Of a stretch of 20,902 nt of DNA, positions 7,612 through 13,647 are shown one piece after another. The position numbers were made by a program, and so were the translations under genes. The stretch covers positions 1 through 20,902 of IMG/VR virus record IMGVR_UViG_3300006810_000512, one strand, 5' to 3'. Numbering within the stretch: position 1 is the first letter of the stretch; each line of letters opens with the position of its first letter. A model generated the notes under the pieces. That model was not told the origin of the DNA and searched no databases. It worked only from the letters and a program-made list of their open reading frames with translations. This stretch comes from a virus.

Positions 7612-8290
7612 TTGTTTCCTTTTGGATCATAGTTGACTCTTCATCACTATCCATATCCAATTCAGAACGGAATGGCATTGGCTTGGTTGCAATGGAACCC
7701 GCCACAGTAGTTTCCTCCACATCACTTTCAGTCACGTAGATTTTTTGTAAAGTGTTACGATGCTCGACTTCAAAAACCGAGACATCAAAAATGGTCCCCA
7801 CGGGTTGTGGTCTGTGAACCTCAACAAGTGTTCCCTTGAAGGCAAGCAACTCACCAGTCATTGGCAGTGCAATATCATGCTTCAATTGATACATACCTTC
7901 GGGGAGGTAACCACCATCATCGACCAAGAGCCAACTCTCGCTCAGGTCCAGTTTCGTGGGGTCGATACCATAGGCTTCTTGTAGAATTCCCTTGATATCA
8001 TCGTCCTCCAAATCTGTATTTTCCTTGATCAACCAGAAGGCAGCAAGGTAACGGGCAATGGTCGATTTGCCCAATGGGATTTTTGCAAGCAGACGACGAA
8101 TATTGAATACCAGACGATGAAAGATTGTGTATGCTTCCTTCTCTTCCTTTGTCTCTGGTTTCTTGAGACGTTCTCCGTTCATGTCCACAACACCAGCCTT
8201 GTATGCTGCTGTCTTTTCCCAAGGCATTGTCAGGAGTCGAAGAAACCTCAATGCATAAACCGTATCTGCGCCTCTAAGTAGTAGTCCCAT
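7574..8290 (-). CDS. Conserved T4-like marine phage protein, function unknown
   Basis: A 238-residue protein starting MGLLLRGADTVYALRFLRLL. I recognise the style of its N-terminus (arginine/leucine-rich opening, then a TPWEKT/PWEKTAAYK-type segment, then FHRLVFNIRRLLAKIPLGKS) as one that recurs in T4-like marine phages, but I know no function. The middle has a long helical part; residues about 125-205 look beta-rich; the last 35 residues are charged and low in complexity (SDEESTMIQKETNGKRNNG) and overlap the start of the MscS-like gene. AGGA lies 8 bases before the ATG. It is separated from the preceding gene by one base. Confidence 0.7.
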   Translation of the reverse strand: MGLLLRGADTVYALRFLRLLTMPWEKTAAYKAGVVDMNGERLKKPETKEEKEAYTIFHRLVFNIRRLLAKIPLGKSTIARYLAAFWLIKENTDLEDDDIKGILQEAYGIDPTKLDLSESWLLVDDGGYLPEGMYQLKHDIALPMTGELLAFKGTLVEVHRPQPVGTIFDVSVFEVEHRNTLQKIYVTESDVEETTVAGSIATKPMPFRSELDMDSDEESTMIQKETNGKRNNGSEERG

Positions 8291-8291
8291 T

Positions 8292-8660
8292 TTAAATTTC
8301 CTGTAGTTCTTTTGCGATTTGTAAATCGACCTTTGTGTTTCCCTGTTGGCTCTCTGGCAGATAGTTCAGGAAGATTAAGAATGTCTTGAGCACTGAGTGC
8401 AAGTCATCATCAATCTTAAAGAACATCATTTTGTTTGCAGCAGAGATGTCATACACATTGTAGATGGTGATGATATGATTCAGCACCAGCCTTGTATTTA
8501 TCTCATTCGTATCTTTGTATTTTCTTAGCAATCGAAGGACATAACTAAACCGACTCATGTCCTCATAAAAGTCTTTTATGTCTAGACACTGATTATTTCG
8601 ATAGTGCCTTGCAGCATATAGTTCAAAGTTTTTAGATGTAAGCTCATCAAATAATCTCAC
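8292..8660 (-). CDS. Conserved small phage protein, function unknown
   Basis: A 122-residue protein starting with GTG at 8660 (MRLFDELTSKNFELYAARHY). The start is chosen because the following residues match a recurring small-protein opening (M-x-x-F-D-E-L-T) in T4-like marine phages and no ATG lies nearby. The protein is mainly helical with the segments SRFSYVLRLLRKYK, VLNHIITIYNVYD and LKTFLIFLNYLPE. No catalytic motif, membrane segment or signal peptide is obvious. It lies between a membrane protein and another conserved unknown, in a row of small co-oriented genes. Function unassigned. Confidence 0.65.
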   Translation of the reverse strand: MRLFDELTSKNFELYAARHYRNNQCLDIKDFYEDMSRFSYVLRLLRKYKDTNEINTRLVLNHIITIYNVYDISAANKMMFFKIDDDLHSVLKTFLIFLNYLPESQQGNTKVDLQIAKELQEI

Positions 8661-8664
8661 GAAT

Positions 8665-8937
8665 CTATTTATGAAACAAATTAAACCATGCAGTCACAAA
8701 TGCCCCGGCAATCGCGACAAAGAAAGCAACCACGGTATTAAAGAATCCCTTTTGAAACCTGAGATTCTCTTTCTGCTCAACCTCAAGTTTATTGATTCGA
8801 TACTCATTGGTCTGGTTCTTCTCGATCATTCTTCTGGTATGTTTCTCAAGGTTGCTGACCTTCTCTTCGGTCCTCACACTTGTAACCAGTAACGATTCAA
8901 TCTTCTCTTCCAGTTTGTTAAAACGATCTTCAGTCAT
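8665..8937 (-). CDS. XhlA-like small membrane protein: coiled coil plus C-terminal transmembrane helix
   Basis: A 90-residue protein. Residues about 5-60 are charged with heptad-spaced Leu/Val/Ile (FNKLEEKIESLL, KVSNLEKH, RINKLEVEQ), as in a coiled coil. Residues about 65-85 (FFNTVVAFFVAIAGAFVTAW) form one transmembrane helix, followed by a short positively charged tail. This order and length match the XhlA (hemolysin) group of phage membrane proteins that assist holin-dependent lysis. No endolysin lies beside it in the window, so a lysis role is only a suggestion; a membrane anchor for another phage protein is equally possible. The start overlaps the preceding stop by 8 bases. Confidence 0.6.
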   Translation of the reverse strand: MTEDRFNKLEEKIESLLVTSVRTEEKVSNLEKHTRRMIEKNQTNEYRINKLEVEQKENLRFQKGFFNTVVAFFVAIAGAFVTAWFNLFHK

Positions 8938-9205
8938 TATTTTCAGTGATTTGTATTTTCAGTTCCGTTGCATTTTCACCCTTCATCAATCGATGATATA
9001 AGTCCCTCTCAATGCTATAGGTTTTTCCGACAACCAACTCAATCGGCATTTGATTGTCGAACTGAAGAAACCAATCAGTCCCATTCAGTATCGTGACCTC
9101 TCTGTTCCTTCTGTCTCTATGCCATACCAGTTCATCACTATTTACATCAGCACAAAAGCATCTTTCAATGCTCTGGTCTTCACGAATCGTATCAGTATAG
9201 GGCAT
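8930..9205 (-). CDS. Small conserved protein, function unknown
   Basis: A 91-residue protein (MPYTDTIREDQSIERCFC...). It appears to be mostly beta-structure: ELVWHRDRRNREVTIL, DWFLQFD, and IELVVGKTYSIERDLYHRL, ending in KIQITEND-like strands. The central W-H-x-D-x-x-x-R and W-F-L-Q-F-D pattern with a following P-I-E-L is reminiscent of cupin-like small phage proteins, but metal ligands cannot be confirmed. Two cysteines lie at residues 16 and 18. It is separated by two bases from the gene upstream and overlaps the XhlA-like gene downstream. No function is proposed. Confidence 0.6.
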   Translation of the reverse strand: MPYTDTIREDQSIERCFCADVNSDELVWHRDRRNREVTILNGTDWFLQFDNQMPIELVVGKTYSIERDLYHRLMKGENATELKIQITENND

Positions 9206-9207
9206 TA

Positions 9208-9732
9208 TTACCAGAAGAACTTACCGCCGCCCTCAAGACCCAATGCCTTGGCGAACCACGGCAAACGACAAGACCAATAACTTGGTTTTGTCTTATCATT
9301 TCTTGTCTCACACTTATGTCTTGCTGCGAAATTCTTACGTGCCTCTGGATCGTTAATCTTTGCTTGCAAACCAGAGGTATCACCAAACTCTACTTTGATG
9401 ACATTGCCTTTGTCATTCTTGACATAGACATAAAACTTCTTGTTACCTCCACGTTTGGGTTTCTCTAACTCAGGTTCTTTTTGTTCCTCAATCATAGGAA
9501 CATCAAGAGGCACATCCTTACCCTCATAGACCCCCATAAGACCAATATCTGAATCTAGTAGGGTTTTGTCTTGTGAGTCTAGGAGGGCAGGATCAAGATT
9601 ACGTGCCTCCTGAAAGAACAGAAGGTATGCTTCAGAACCAATGCGAAAAATGTTGTCAGAGAAAGGTATCGAGTTCTCTAGGTGATAGTCGATACCCTCT
9701 CTGACAACTTCATATTGGTCGAAATCAATCAT
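9208..9732 (-). CDS. Two-module late phage protein with a C-terminal ARHxC/WSC domain
   Basis: A 174-residue protein whose start overlaps the preceding stop as ATGA. The N-terminal part (about 10-45) reads REGIDYHLENSIPFSDNIFR then IGSEAYLLFF. After it come a short GVYEGKDVPLDVPM segment (67-80) and a charged linker with repeated Glu, Pro and Lys. The C-terminal module (about 97-160) has KKFYVYVKNDKGNVIKVEFG, then ARHKC (C141) and YWSCR (C155). I have seen this C-terminal pattern recur in T4-like marine phages without a known function; the two cysteines suggest a small metal site or a disulfide. It lacks the internal-protein leader seen upstream in the operon. It may be a virion component by association only. 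Confidence 0.62.
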   Translation of the reverse strand: MIDFDQYEVVREGIDYHLENSIPFSDNIFRIGSEAYLLFFQEARNLDPALLDSQDKTLLDSDIGLMGVYEGKDVPLDVPMIEEQKEPELEKPKRGGNKKFYVYVKNDKGNVIKVEFGDTSGLQAKINDPEARKNFAARHKCETRNDKTKPSYWSCRLPWFAKALGLEGGGKFFW

Positions 9733-9974
9733 CTTTGACGAATCTCTCTGAAGGACTTCTTCTTAGACTCAACCTGTTGTCTCTTCTTGGAAACCATGTA
9801 GTCACGGGCTGAATCAAGATAGTCAGTAGCCTTGGTGATTTTGGACTGAACCCACTCAGGGAGATTCTCATCATCACTCAGTAGCGCATGGAGTTGCTTG
9901 GCAGCATCTTCAATAGTTCTGAGTTGAGTCTTTGCCATCTCACCCTCATAGTCGTATTCGTTAGGATCTTTCAT
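9729..9974 (-). CDS. Small helical protein, recurring phage module
   Basis: An 81-residue, nearly all-helical protein: YEGEMAKTQLRTIEDAAKQL, a short acidic turn, then LPEWVQSKITKATDYLDSAR and a basic tail. The Y-E-G-E-M-A-K-x-Q-L and L-P-x-W-V-Q-S-K-I signatures are ones I recognise as a small module repeated, alone or fused, in T4-like marine phages; its role is not known to me. It ends with an ATGA overlap to the next gene, and 11 bases separate it from the large modular protein upstream. Its gene position in the late block makes a structural or chaperone role possible. Confidence 0.65.
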   Translation of the reverse strand: MKDPNEYDYEGEMAKTQLRTIEDAAKQLHALLSDDENLPEWVQSKITKATDYLDSARDYMVSKKRQQVESKKKSFREIRQR

Positions 9975-9985
9975 TGTTTATTTGC

Positions 9986-12304
9986 TTACGAAATGTAGGC
10001 ATTCAACTCATAGCGTCCAGATTCCAGACCATAGACCTGAAACGAAACAACCTTGCGAGTTGGCTTACCACCCTTTTCAAGTTCAAGAGTGAAGCTGTTT
10101 GTCTTGCCAGCAGAAGGCTTGCGAGGACCACTTGAAACATTGGTGAACCAGAGGTCTTCGTCAACCTTGTATCCATTTCGAGCAACAAGGTCCAGAACTT
10201 CACTCAAGGCAGAAGTGTATGAGTCATGGTAGATCTCGTAGTCACTCTTGGACTTGCGCTTTTCTTCCAACTCCTCAGTGGACTCTTCAATCTCTTCCTT
10301 GACATGACTCACAGAAACAGCACCGATTGCCTCGTATTTTTGAACTTCAAGGGGCTTGTCAACACCTTCGACCTTTTCCTCTTCATCATCCGCATCGCTA
10401 ATGCCCTTGATCATCTTCTTTGCCTTCTCATAGGCAAGTTTGCGAATCTTCTCACGAAATTCACGACGACGAGCATCGAGTCTTTCAGTCTCTTCAGGAA
10501 GGTTATCAACTACTTTGTATCCAGTGGTTGTATCCAATGTAGCGAGCATATCATCTTCATCGGGATGATTGTCGTCATCAGCAGCAGCTTCGGCATCAGG
10601 GATGGTATCCAAGATGCTGGCAACGATTTCCTCTTCTTCCTCTTCAGTAAGATCAAGTTCAGTCTCCTCGCTAATACCCATTCCCTTCAGCGTATCAGTG
10701 AGATTCTGCATCCAGAAACCCAGAGTATTCTTGGCGAACTTCTTCTTGCTCTTCTCAACTTCTTGGTCGGTCTTGGCTTGATCGGCAACAGCAAAGGAGT
10801 GGAAGTAATCAAAGGCAGCATCACTGGTATTGAACTTCTTGTTCAGGTCAATCTTTGCCTCTTCCAACTCCTCAGTGGATTCCCTGCGAGCCTTTCGGAT
10901 ATCTTTTTTAGCGGTCTTGATATCCTTTTTCAATTGTTTAGAACGTCTGATTTCGCTTGATTTACTTTTCAGTTTCTTGAGTTTCTTGGCGCGAGCATCA
11001 TTTCTACCTTTACGAGTCAAGAATCTCTTAGCACCCTTTTTAATCAGGTTACCAATAAGCCCTTCTTCAACATCACCCTCATCATCTTCCAACTCATCAG
11101 TGGATTCTGAAATGTCTTGCACATCCAACACATAGATTTTCGAGTATTTTTTGTGACCCGAATCGACGGCAATATAGAAGTCATCATCATAATCACCTTT
11201 TCTGAGATCAGCAACTGCCTTCTCAACTCCATCATGAGAAATCGTTAAGACCACATTTGCATCAGGGTGGTTTATGATCTGCTTATCAGTCAACTTGGGC
11301 TTCTTCTTACCTTCTCCCAAATCTTCAGTAGATTCTTCCAACTCCTCAACTGATTCAAGTTTCTCTGATTCATCGATGCTATACTTCGACATGAAAAAGT
11401 AGCCGCCAGTGTCATTCTTGTCAATAGCAGCCACATGACGGTCTCCATCGAATGGGTGAATCCAGAGGGCATCCCCAGACTTCACCTTGGTCTTAACTGA
11501 ATGCATCTTACCTCTAATGATGTGCTCCCCGCGACTTTTGGCTTTCGTCCACTTCTTGCTATCAGGTTTGATGTCAAAGATCGATTTCGCTGACTCTTTG
11601 ACCGGCTTGCCGTCTTTAGAGATGATGCCACGATAACCTTCAGCTTCACGGTCACTCAGGAACTTCTTCGCCTTGTCTAAAGTCATGAACTTGGTCACCT
11701 GAATTGGACCGCGCTTACTCTTGGCATATTTAACATGAAAGTCTGGTGTTTGCTCTTCCAACTCCTCAACTGATTCTTCAACAGAGGCATATCCTTTAGC
11801 AGCAGGAACCAAAACTTTATCATAGAAGTTCCTTGCTCCACCGATCCAACCCCACCCATCAGTTGACTTCTTGCCACCATGCTTCTTAGCCAAATTGATG
11901 AACGCATCAAGACCGGGACCAGAACCCCTATACGATTTCACGGCATCATCAAAAGAGGGGGGATTGGTAAAGTCTTCATCATCAAAGACTTTGTTTGAAG
12001 TCAACCACTTATAGGCATCTTTACCCGAAATCTTTGCTGCCTCTTCCAATTCAACGGATTCATTCTTCTCAGGCTTCTCATCATCACCCTTCCAACCAGC
12101 ATCAATCTCATCAAAGAACTTCTTCTTGTCATCACCCTTAAGTTCAGATGGTGATTTCACACCATACTTTTTCAGAGTGTCATTGAAGAACTTCTGATAG
12201 GCTTCCTTGTCGCCGGTGGCTTCTTCAATCGCTTCTACAGACTCCCCAGCCATGATTCGCTTGGCAGTCTCTGCTAGTTTTTTTGTAAGTTCGTCGTTAT
12301 ACAT
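9986..12304 (-). CDS. Large modular late protein with repeated ES(T/V)EELEE linkers (predicted processed polyprotein)
   Basis: A 772-residue protein made of about eight short modules separated by near-identical acidic linkers. Linkers are at about 82-88 (ESVELEE), 177-184 (ESVEELEE), 317-324 (ESVEELEE), 400-407 (ESTDELED), 475-482 (ESTEELEE) and 674-681 (ESTEELEE), with a further acidic run at 545-559. Modules include an N-terminal helical one (1-72, with FFNDTLKKYGVKSPSEL), 90-172, 185-236, 240-312, 334-398, a very basic one (413-474, ARAKKLKKLK...KKDIRKARR), 484-543, 560-635, and a C-terminal domain (688-772, GPRKPSAGKTNSF and YELNAYI). Each main linker holds L-x-E, the cleavage motif of T4-type prohead protease, so I infer a precursor cut into small capsid-internal proteins. 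It has no Shine-Dalgarno and no internal-protein leader. The alternative is an uncut scaffold or a chain of independently acting domains. Confidence 0.8.
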   Translation of the reverse strand: MYNDELTKKLAETAKRIMAGESVEAIEEATGDKEAYQKFFNDTLKKYGVKSPSELKGDDKKKFFDEIDAGWKGDDEKPEKNESVELEEAAKISGKDAYKWLTSNKVFDDEDFTNPPSFDDAVKSYRGSGPGLDAFINLAKKHGGKKSTDGWGWIGGARNFYDKVLVPAAKGYASVEESVEELEEQTPDFHVKYAKSKRGPIQVTKFMTLDKAKKFLSDREAEGYRGIISKDGKPVKESAKSIFDIKPDSKKWTKAKSRGEHIIRGKMHSVKTKVKSGDALWIHPFDGDRHVAAIDKNDTGGYFFMSKYSIDESEKLESVEELEESTEDLGEGKKKPKLTDKQIINHPDANVVLTISHDGVEKAVADLRKGDYDDDFYIAVDSGHKKYSKIYVLDVQDISESTDELEDDEGDVEEGLIGNLIKKGAKRFLTRKGRNDARAKKLKKLKSKSSEIRRSKQLKKDIKTAKKDIRKARRESTEELEEAKIDLNKKFNTSDAAFDYFHSFAVADQAKTDQEVEKSKKKFAKNTLGFWMQNLTDTLKGMGISEETELDLTEEEEEEIVASILDTIPDAEAAADDDNHPDEDDMLATLDTTTGYKVVDNLPEETERLDARRREFREKIRKLAYEKAKKMIKGISDADDEEEKVEGVDKPLEVQKYEAIGAVSVSHVKEEIEESTEELEEKRKSKSDYEIYHDSYTSALSEVLDLVARNGYKVDEDLWFTNVSSGPRKPSAGKTNSFTLELEKGGKPTRKVVSFQVYGLESGRYELNAYIS
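10265..12059 (-). repeat. Dispersed 18-base linker repeats in the modular protein gene
   Basis: Copies (plus-strand reading TTCCAACTCCTCAGTGGA or close variants) lie at 10265-10282, 10862-10879, 11087-11104, 11336-11353, 11756-11773, with a shorter, more diverged one at 12044-12059. Another copy lies in a different gene at 15782-15799. Two sub-forms exist, one ending CAGTGGA (encoding EST) and one ending CAACTGA (encoding ESV). Each marks a module boundary. Bases are conserved even at synonymous positions (the Glu-Glu-Leu codons are GAG GAG TTG in nearly every copy), which points to copying or recombination and not only protein-level selection. Confidence 0.85.
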
Positions 12305-12316
12305 GCTACTATTTAG

Positions 12317-12991
12317 TTATTTGAGTTTTGAGAGTTGGATAGTCTTCTTTACAGCATCCTTTGGAATATGTGAGACTGCATAGTTACCGGGATCTCTTGG
12401 TTCTAGATTGGGGAGCTTCTTGCGATCCAGAACAAGAAGATATCCTTCTCCAGTGTCACGATATGCCACCAGAGCAAAGCGTCCAGCAAGGTGAACATTG
12501 TCAGCAACATATGAACCATCAATGTCACTGGTGTTCCCCTTGCCTTTAGATTTTACTGCACCCTTACGAGTCAGCACATTGTATTCAGCACCAGAGATTC
12601 CACGATAAACCTCTGACTTGCTGCTCTTGAGTTTATTGAGTTTCTCTGTGATAGTGCGAAGGTCACCTTCTGGTTCCCAGATCAGGAAGTCTTCTACCTT
12701 GGATTCGTTAAGGTCAAATCCTTTATATCCAAGTCTTTTATTCATCAACTTGACCGCATCCTTATAGCTCAAGTCTTTTTTTACGTATGCCCATGATGAG
12801 CGAATCCCACCACGAACCTTGCCATCATAATTCTGTTTCAGAACCCAGACATAATAACCACCCTCTTCTTTTGGTCTGCCATCAAGTCTACTGTCTCTAC
12901 CGAATGCATATGTTTTTCCACTTTTTGCTTTTGTGGCAGTCTTCTGATAGACAGAGGCTCCTTCAGAAATATATTCAATGAATGTTTTCAT
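12317..12991 (-). CDS. Internal-head-protein-like precursor with ADP-ribosyltransferase-like domain
   Basis: A 224-residue protein. The open frame extends 7 codons further up, but ATG at 12991 is chosen because it makes an ATGA overlap with the preceding stop and gives a leader MKTFIEYISE, matching the capsid-targeting leader of T4 IPIII (MKTYQEFIAE) including (I/L)-x-E at residues 8-10. A first domain (about 25-90) has KTYAFGRDSRLDGR and GGYYVWVLKQNYDG. The second (about 126-222) reads EVYRGISGAEYNVL, NTSDIDGSYVADNVHLAGRF, AY, and GYLLVLDRKKLP. This order (Y-R-G strand, Ser-rich loop, helix 'HLAGRFA', strand) resembles ADP-ribosyltransferases, but the catalytic Glu cannot be assigned with confidence. 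T4 packages the ADP-ribosyltransferase Alt in its head, so such cargo would have precedent. Function is an inference. Confidence 0.7.
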   Translation of the reverse strand: MKTFIEYISEGASVYQKTATKAKSGKTYAFGRDSRLDGRPKEEGGYYVWVLKQNYDGKVRGGIRSSWAYVKKDLSYKDAVKLMNKRLGYKGFDLNESKVEDFLIWEPEGDLRTITEKLNKLKSSKSEVYRGISGAEYNVLTRKGAVKSKGKGNTSDIDGSYVADNVHLAGRFALVAYRDTGEGYLLVLDRKKLPNLEPRDPGNYAVSHIPKDAVKKTIQLSKLK

Positions 12992-13647
12992 GCTCCCTTG
13001 TGTTTCTTCCATAGGTCAGCATCAGTTGTCTTCTGAGTCTTTCCACCAGTGACAAATGAATTCACCCTAGCTAAACCCCACTGTTCAGGAGTAGTGCCGG
13101 GTCGATGACCAGTTCTCCATGCACCTACACCCCTCTTATAGACATCCCAGAGAATATCAAAGGCAATTCCACTACCATCTGCCTTATTCTGGACTGCCTT
13201 CTTGGGATTTGATTCCGCGAGTTCTGATTCTTCTTTCTTAGTCATCGAACGGTCTTGCCAATCATATGAAACCTTGTCATCAGTGATCGGTCCACCTTTT
13301 GCCCATGTGGTGCAAGTGCGAGCAGAGTGACACTTGAAGTGATGCATCCAGCAGTATCCAAGTTCACCATCATCATCAGATGTTTCACCGGGCATACAGT
13401 CTTTCATACGAGCACTGATATCAAATGCAACACAATTGGCGCACACTGATTTCTTTGCTGCTTCAACAGAGGTATCCCACTTCTTTGCAATCTTCTCCCA
13501 ATAGTCACCCGGTTCATCTACATTCAAGGGACCATAGGCAAACTGCTTGGTTGTGGCATCACGATTCTTTGTGTTGAGTTTTACATCCTGTGTCGCTGGT
13601 GGACAAGGGTGTTCTTTTTCGGTAAGATATTCAGTGAACGATTTCAT
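12988..13647 (-). CDS. Internal-head-protein-like precursor with cysteine cluster and C-terminal AWRTGHRPG domain
   Basis: A 219-residue protein with ATGA overlaps on both sides. The leader MKSFTEYLTE has L-x-E at residues 8-10. The centre has six spaced cysteines (C69, C72, C84, C99, C106, C112) within CANC, a C-x-PG turn, and GYCWMHHFKC. The first four have spacings C-x2-C-x11-C-x14-C, and PG plus the G-Y-C pattern resembles high-potential iron-sulfur proteins; a zinc site is the alternative. A Glu/Ser-rich linker with LAE (139-146) separates the C-terminal domain (about 148-219): AFDILWDVYKRGVGAWRTGH, RPGTTPEQWG, FVTGGKTQKTTDADLW. I have seen that C-terminal pattern recur in large-virus and phage proteins (similar to domain family DUF5872, from memory). 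No enzyme activity is assigned. Confidence 0.68.
   Translation of the reverse strand: MKSFTEYLTEKEHPCPPATQDVKLNTKNRDATTKQFAYGPLNVDEPGDYWEKIAKKWDTSVEAAKKSVCANCVAFDISARMKDCMPGETSDDDGELGYCWMHHFKCHSARTCTTWAKGGPITDDKVSYDWQDRSMTKKEESELAESNPKKAVQNKADGSGIAFDILWDVYKRGVGAWRTGHRPGTTPEQWGLARVNSFVTGGKTQKTTDADLWKKHKGA

Noticed and set aside
8666-8673. CATAAATA on the minus strand, one mismatch from the late promoter
   Set aside because: It lies at the end of the XhlA-like gene only about 6 bases before the next start codon, so it would give a leaderless message. Probably chance in AT-rich sequence.
10226-10960. Plus-strand open frame of 244 codons antisense to the modular protein
   Set aside because: It is Leu/Phe/Ser/Ile-rich, as expected from the reverse reading of Glu/Lys-rich coding sequence, and matches nothing recognised. 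The minus-strand frame is the real gene.
10265-12059. Possible CRISPR-like repeats
   Set aside because: Repeats are 18 bases, unevenly spaced (about 200-600 bases), and in frame at protein module boundaries, so they are coding linkers.
12310-12318. ACTAAATA-like box before the 772-residue gene
   Set aside because: Two mismatches from TATAAATA and too near the start codon to give a leader.
13004-13012. Upstream ATG giving MEETQGS before the leader of the ADP-ribosyltransferase-like protein
   Set aside because: It would bury the leader shared with five neighbours and break the ATGA junction.
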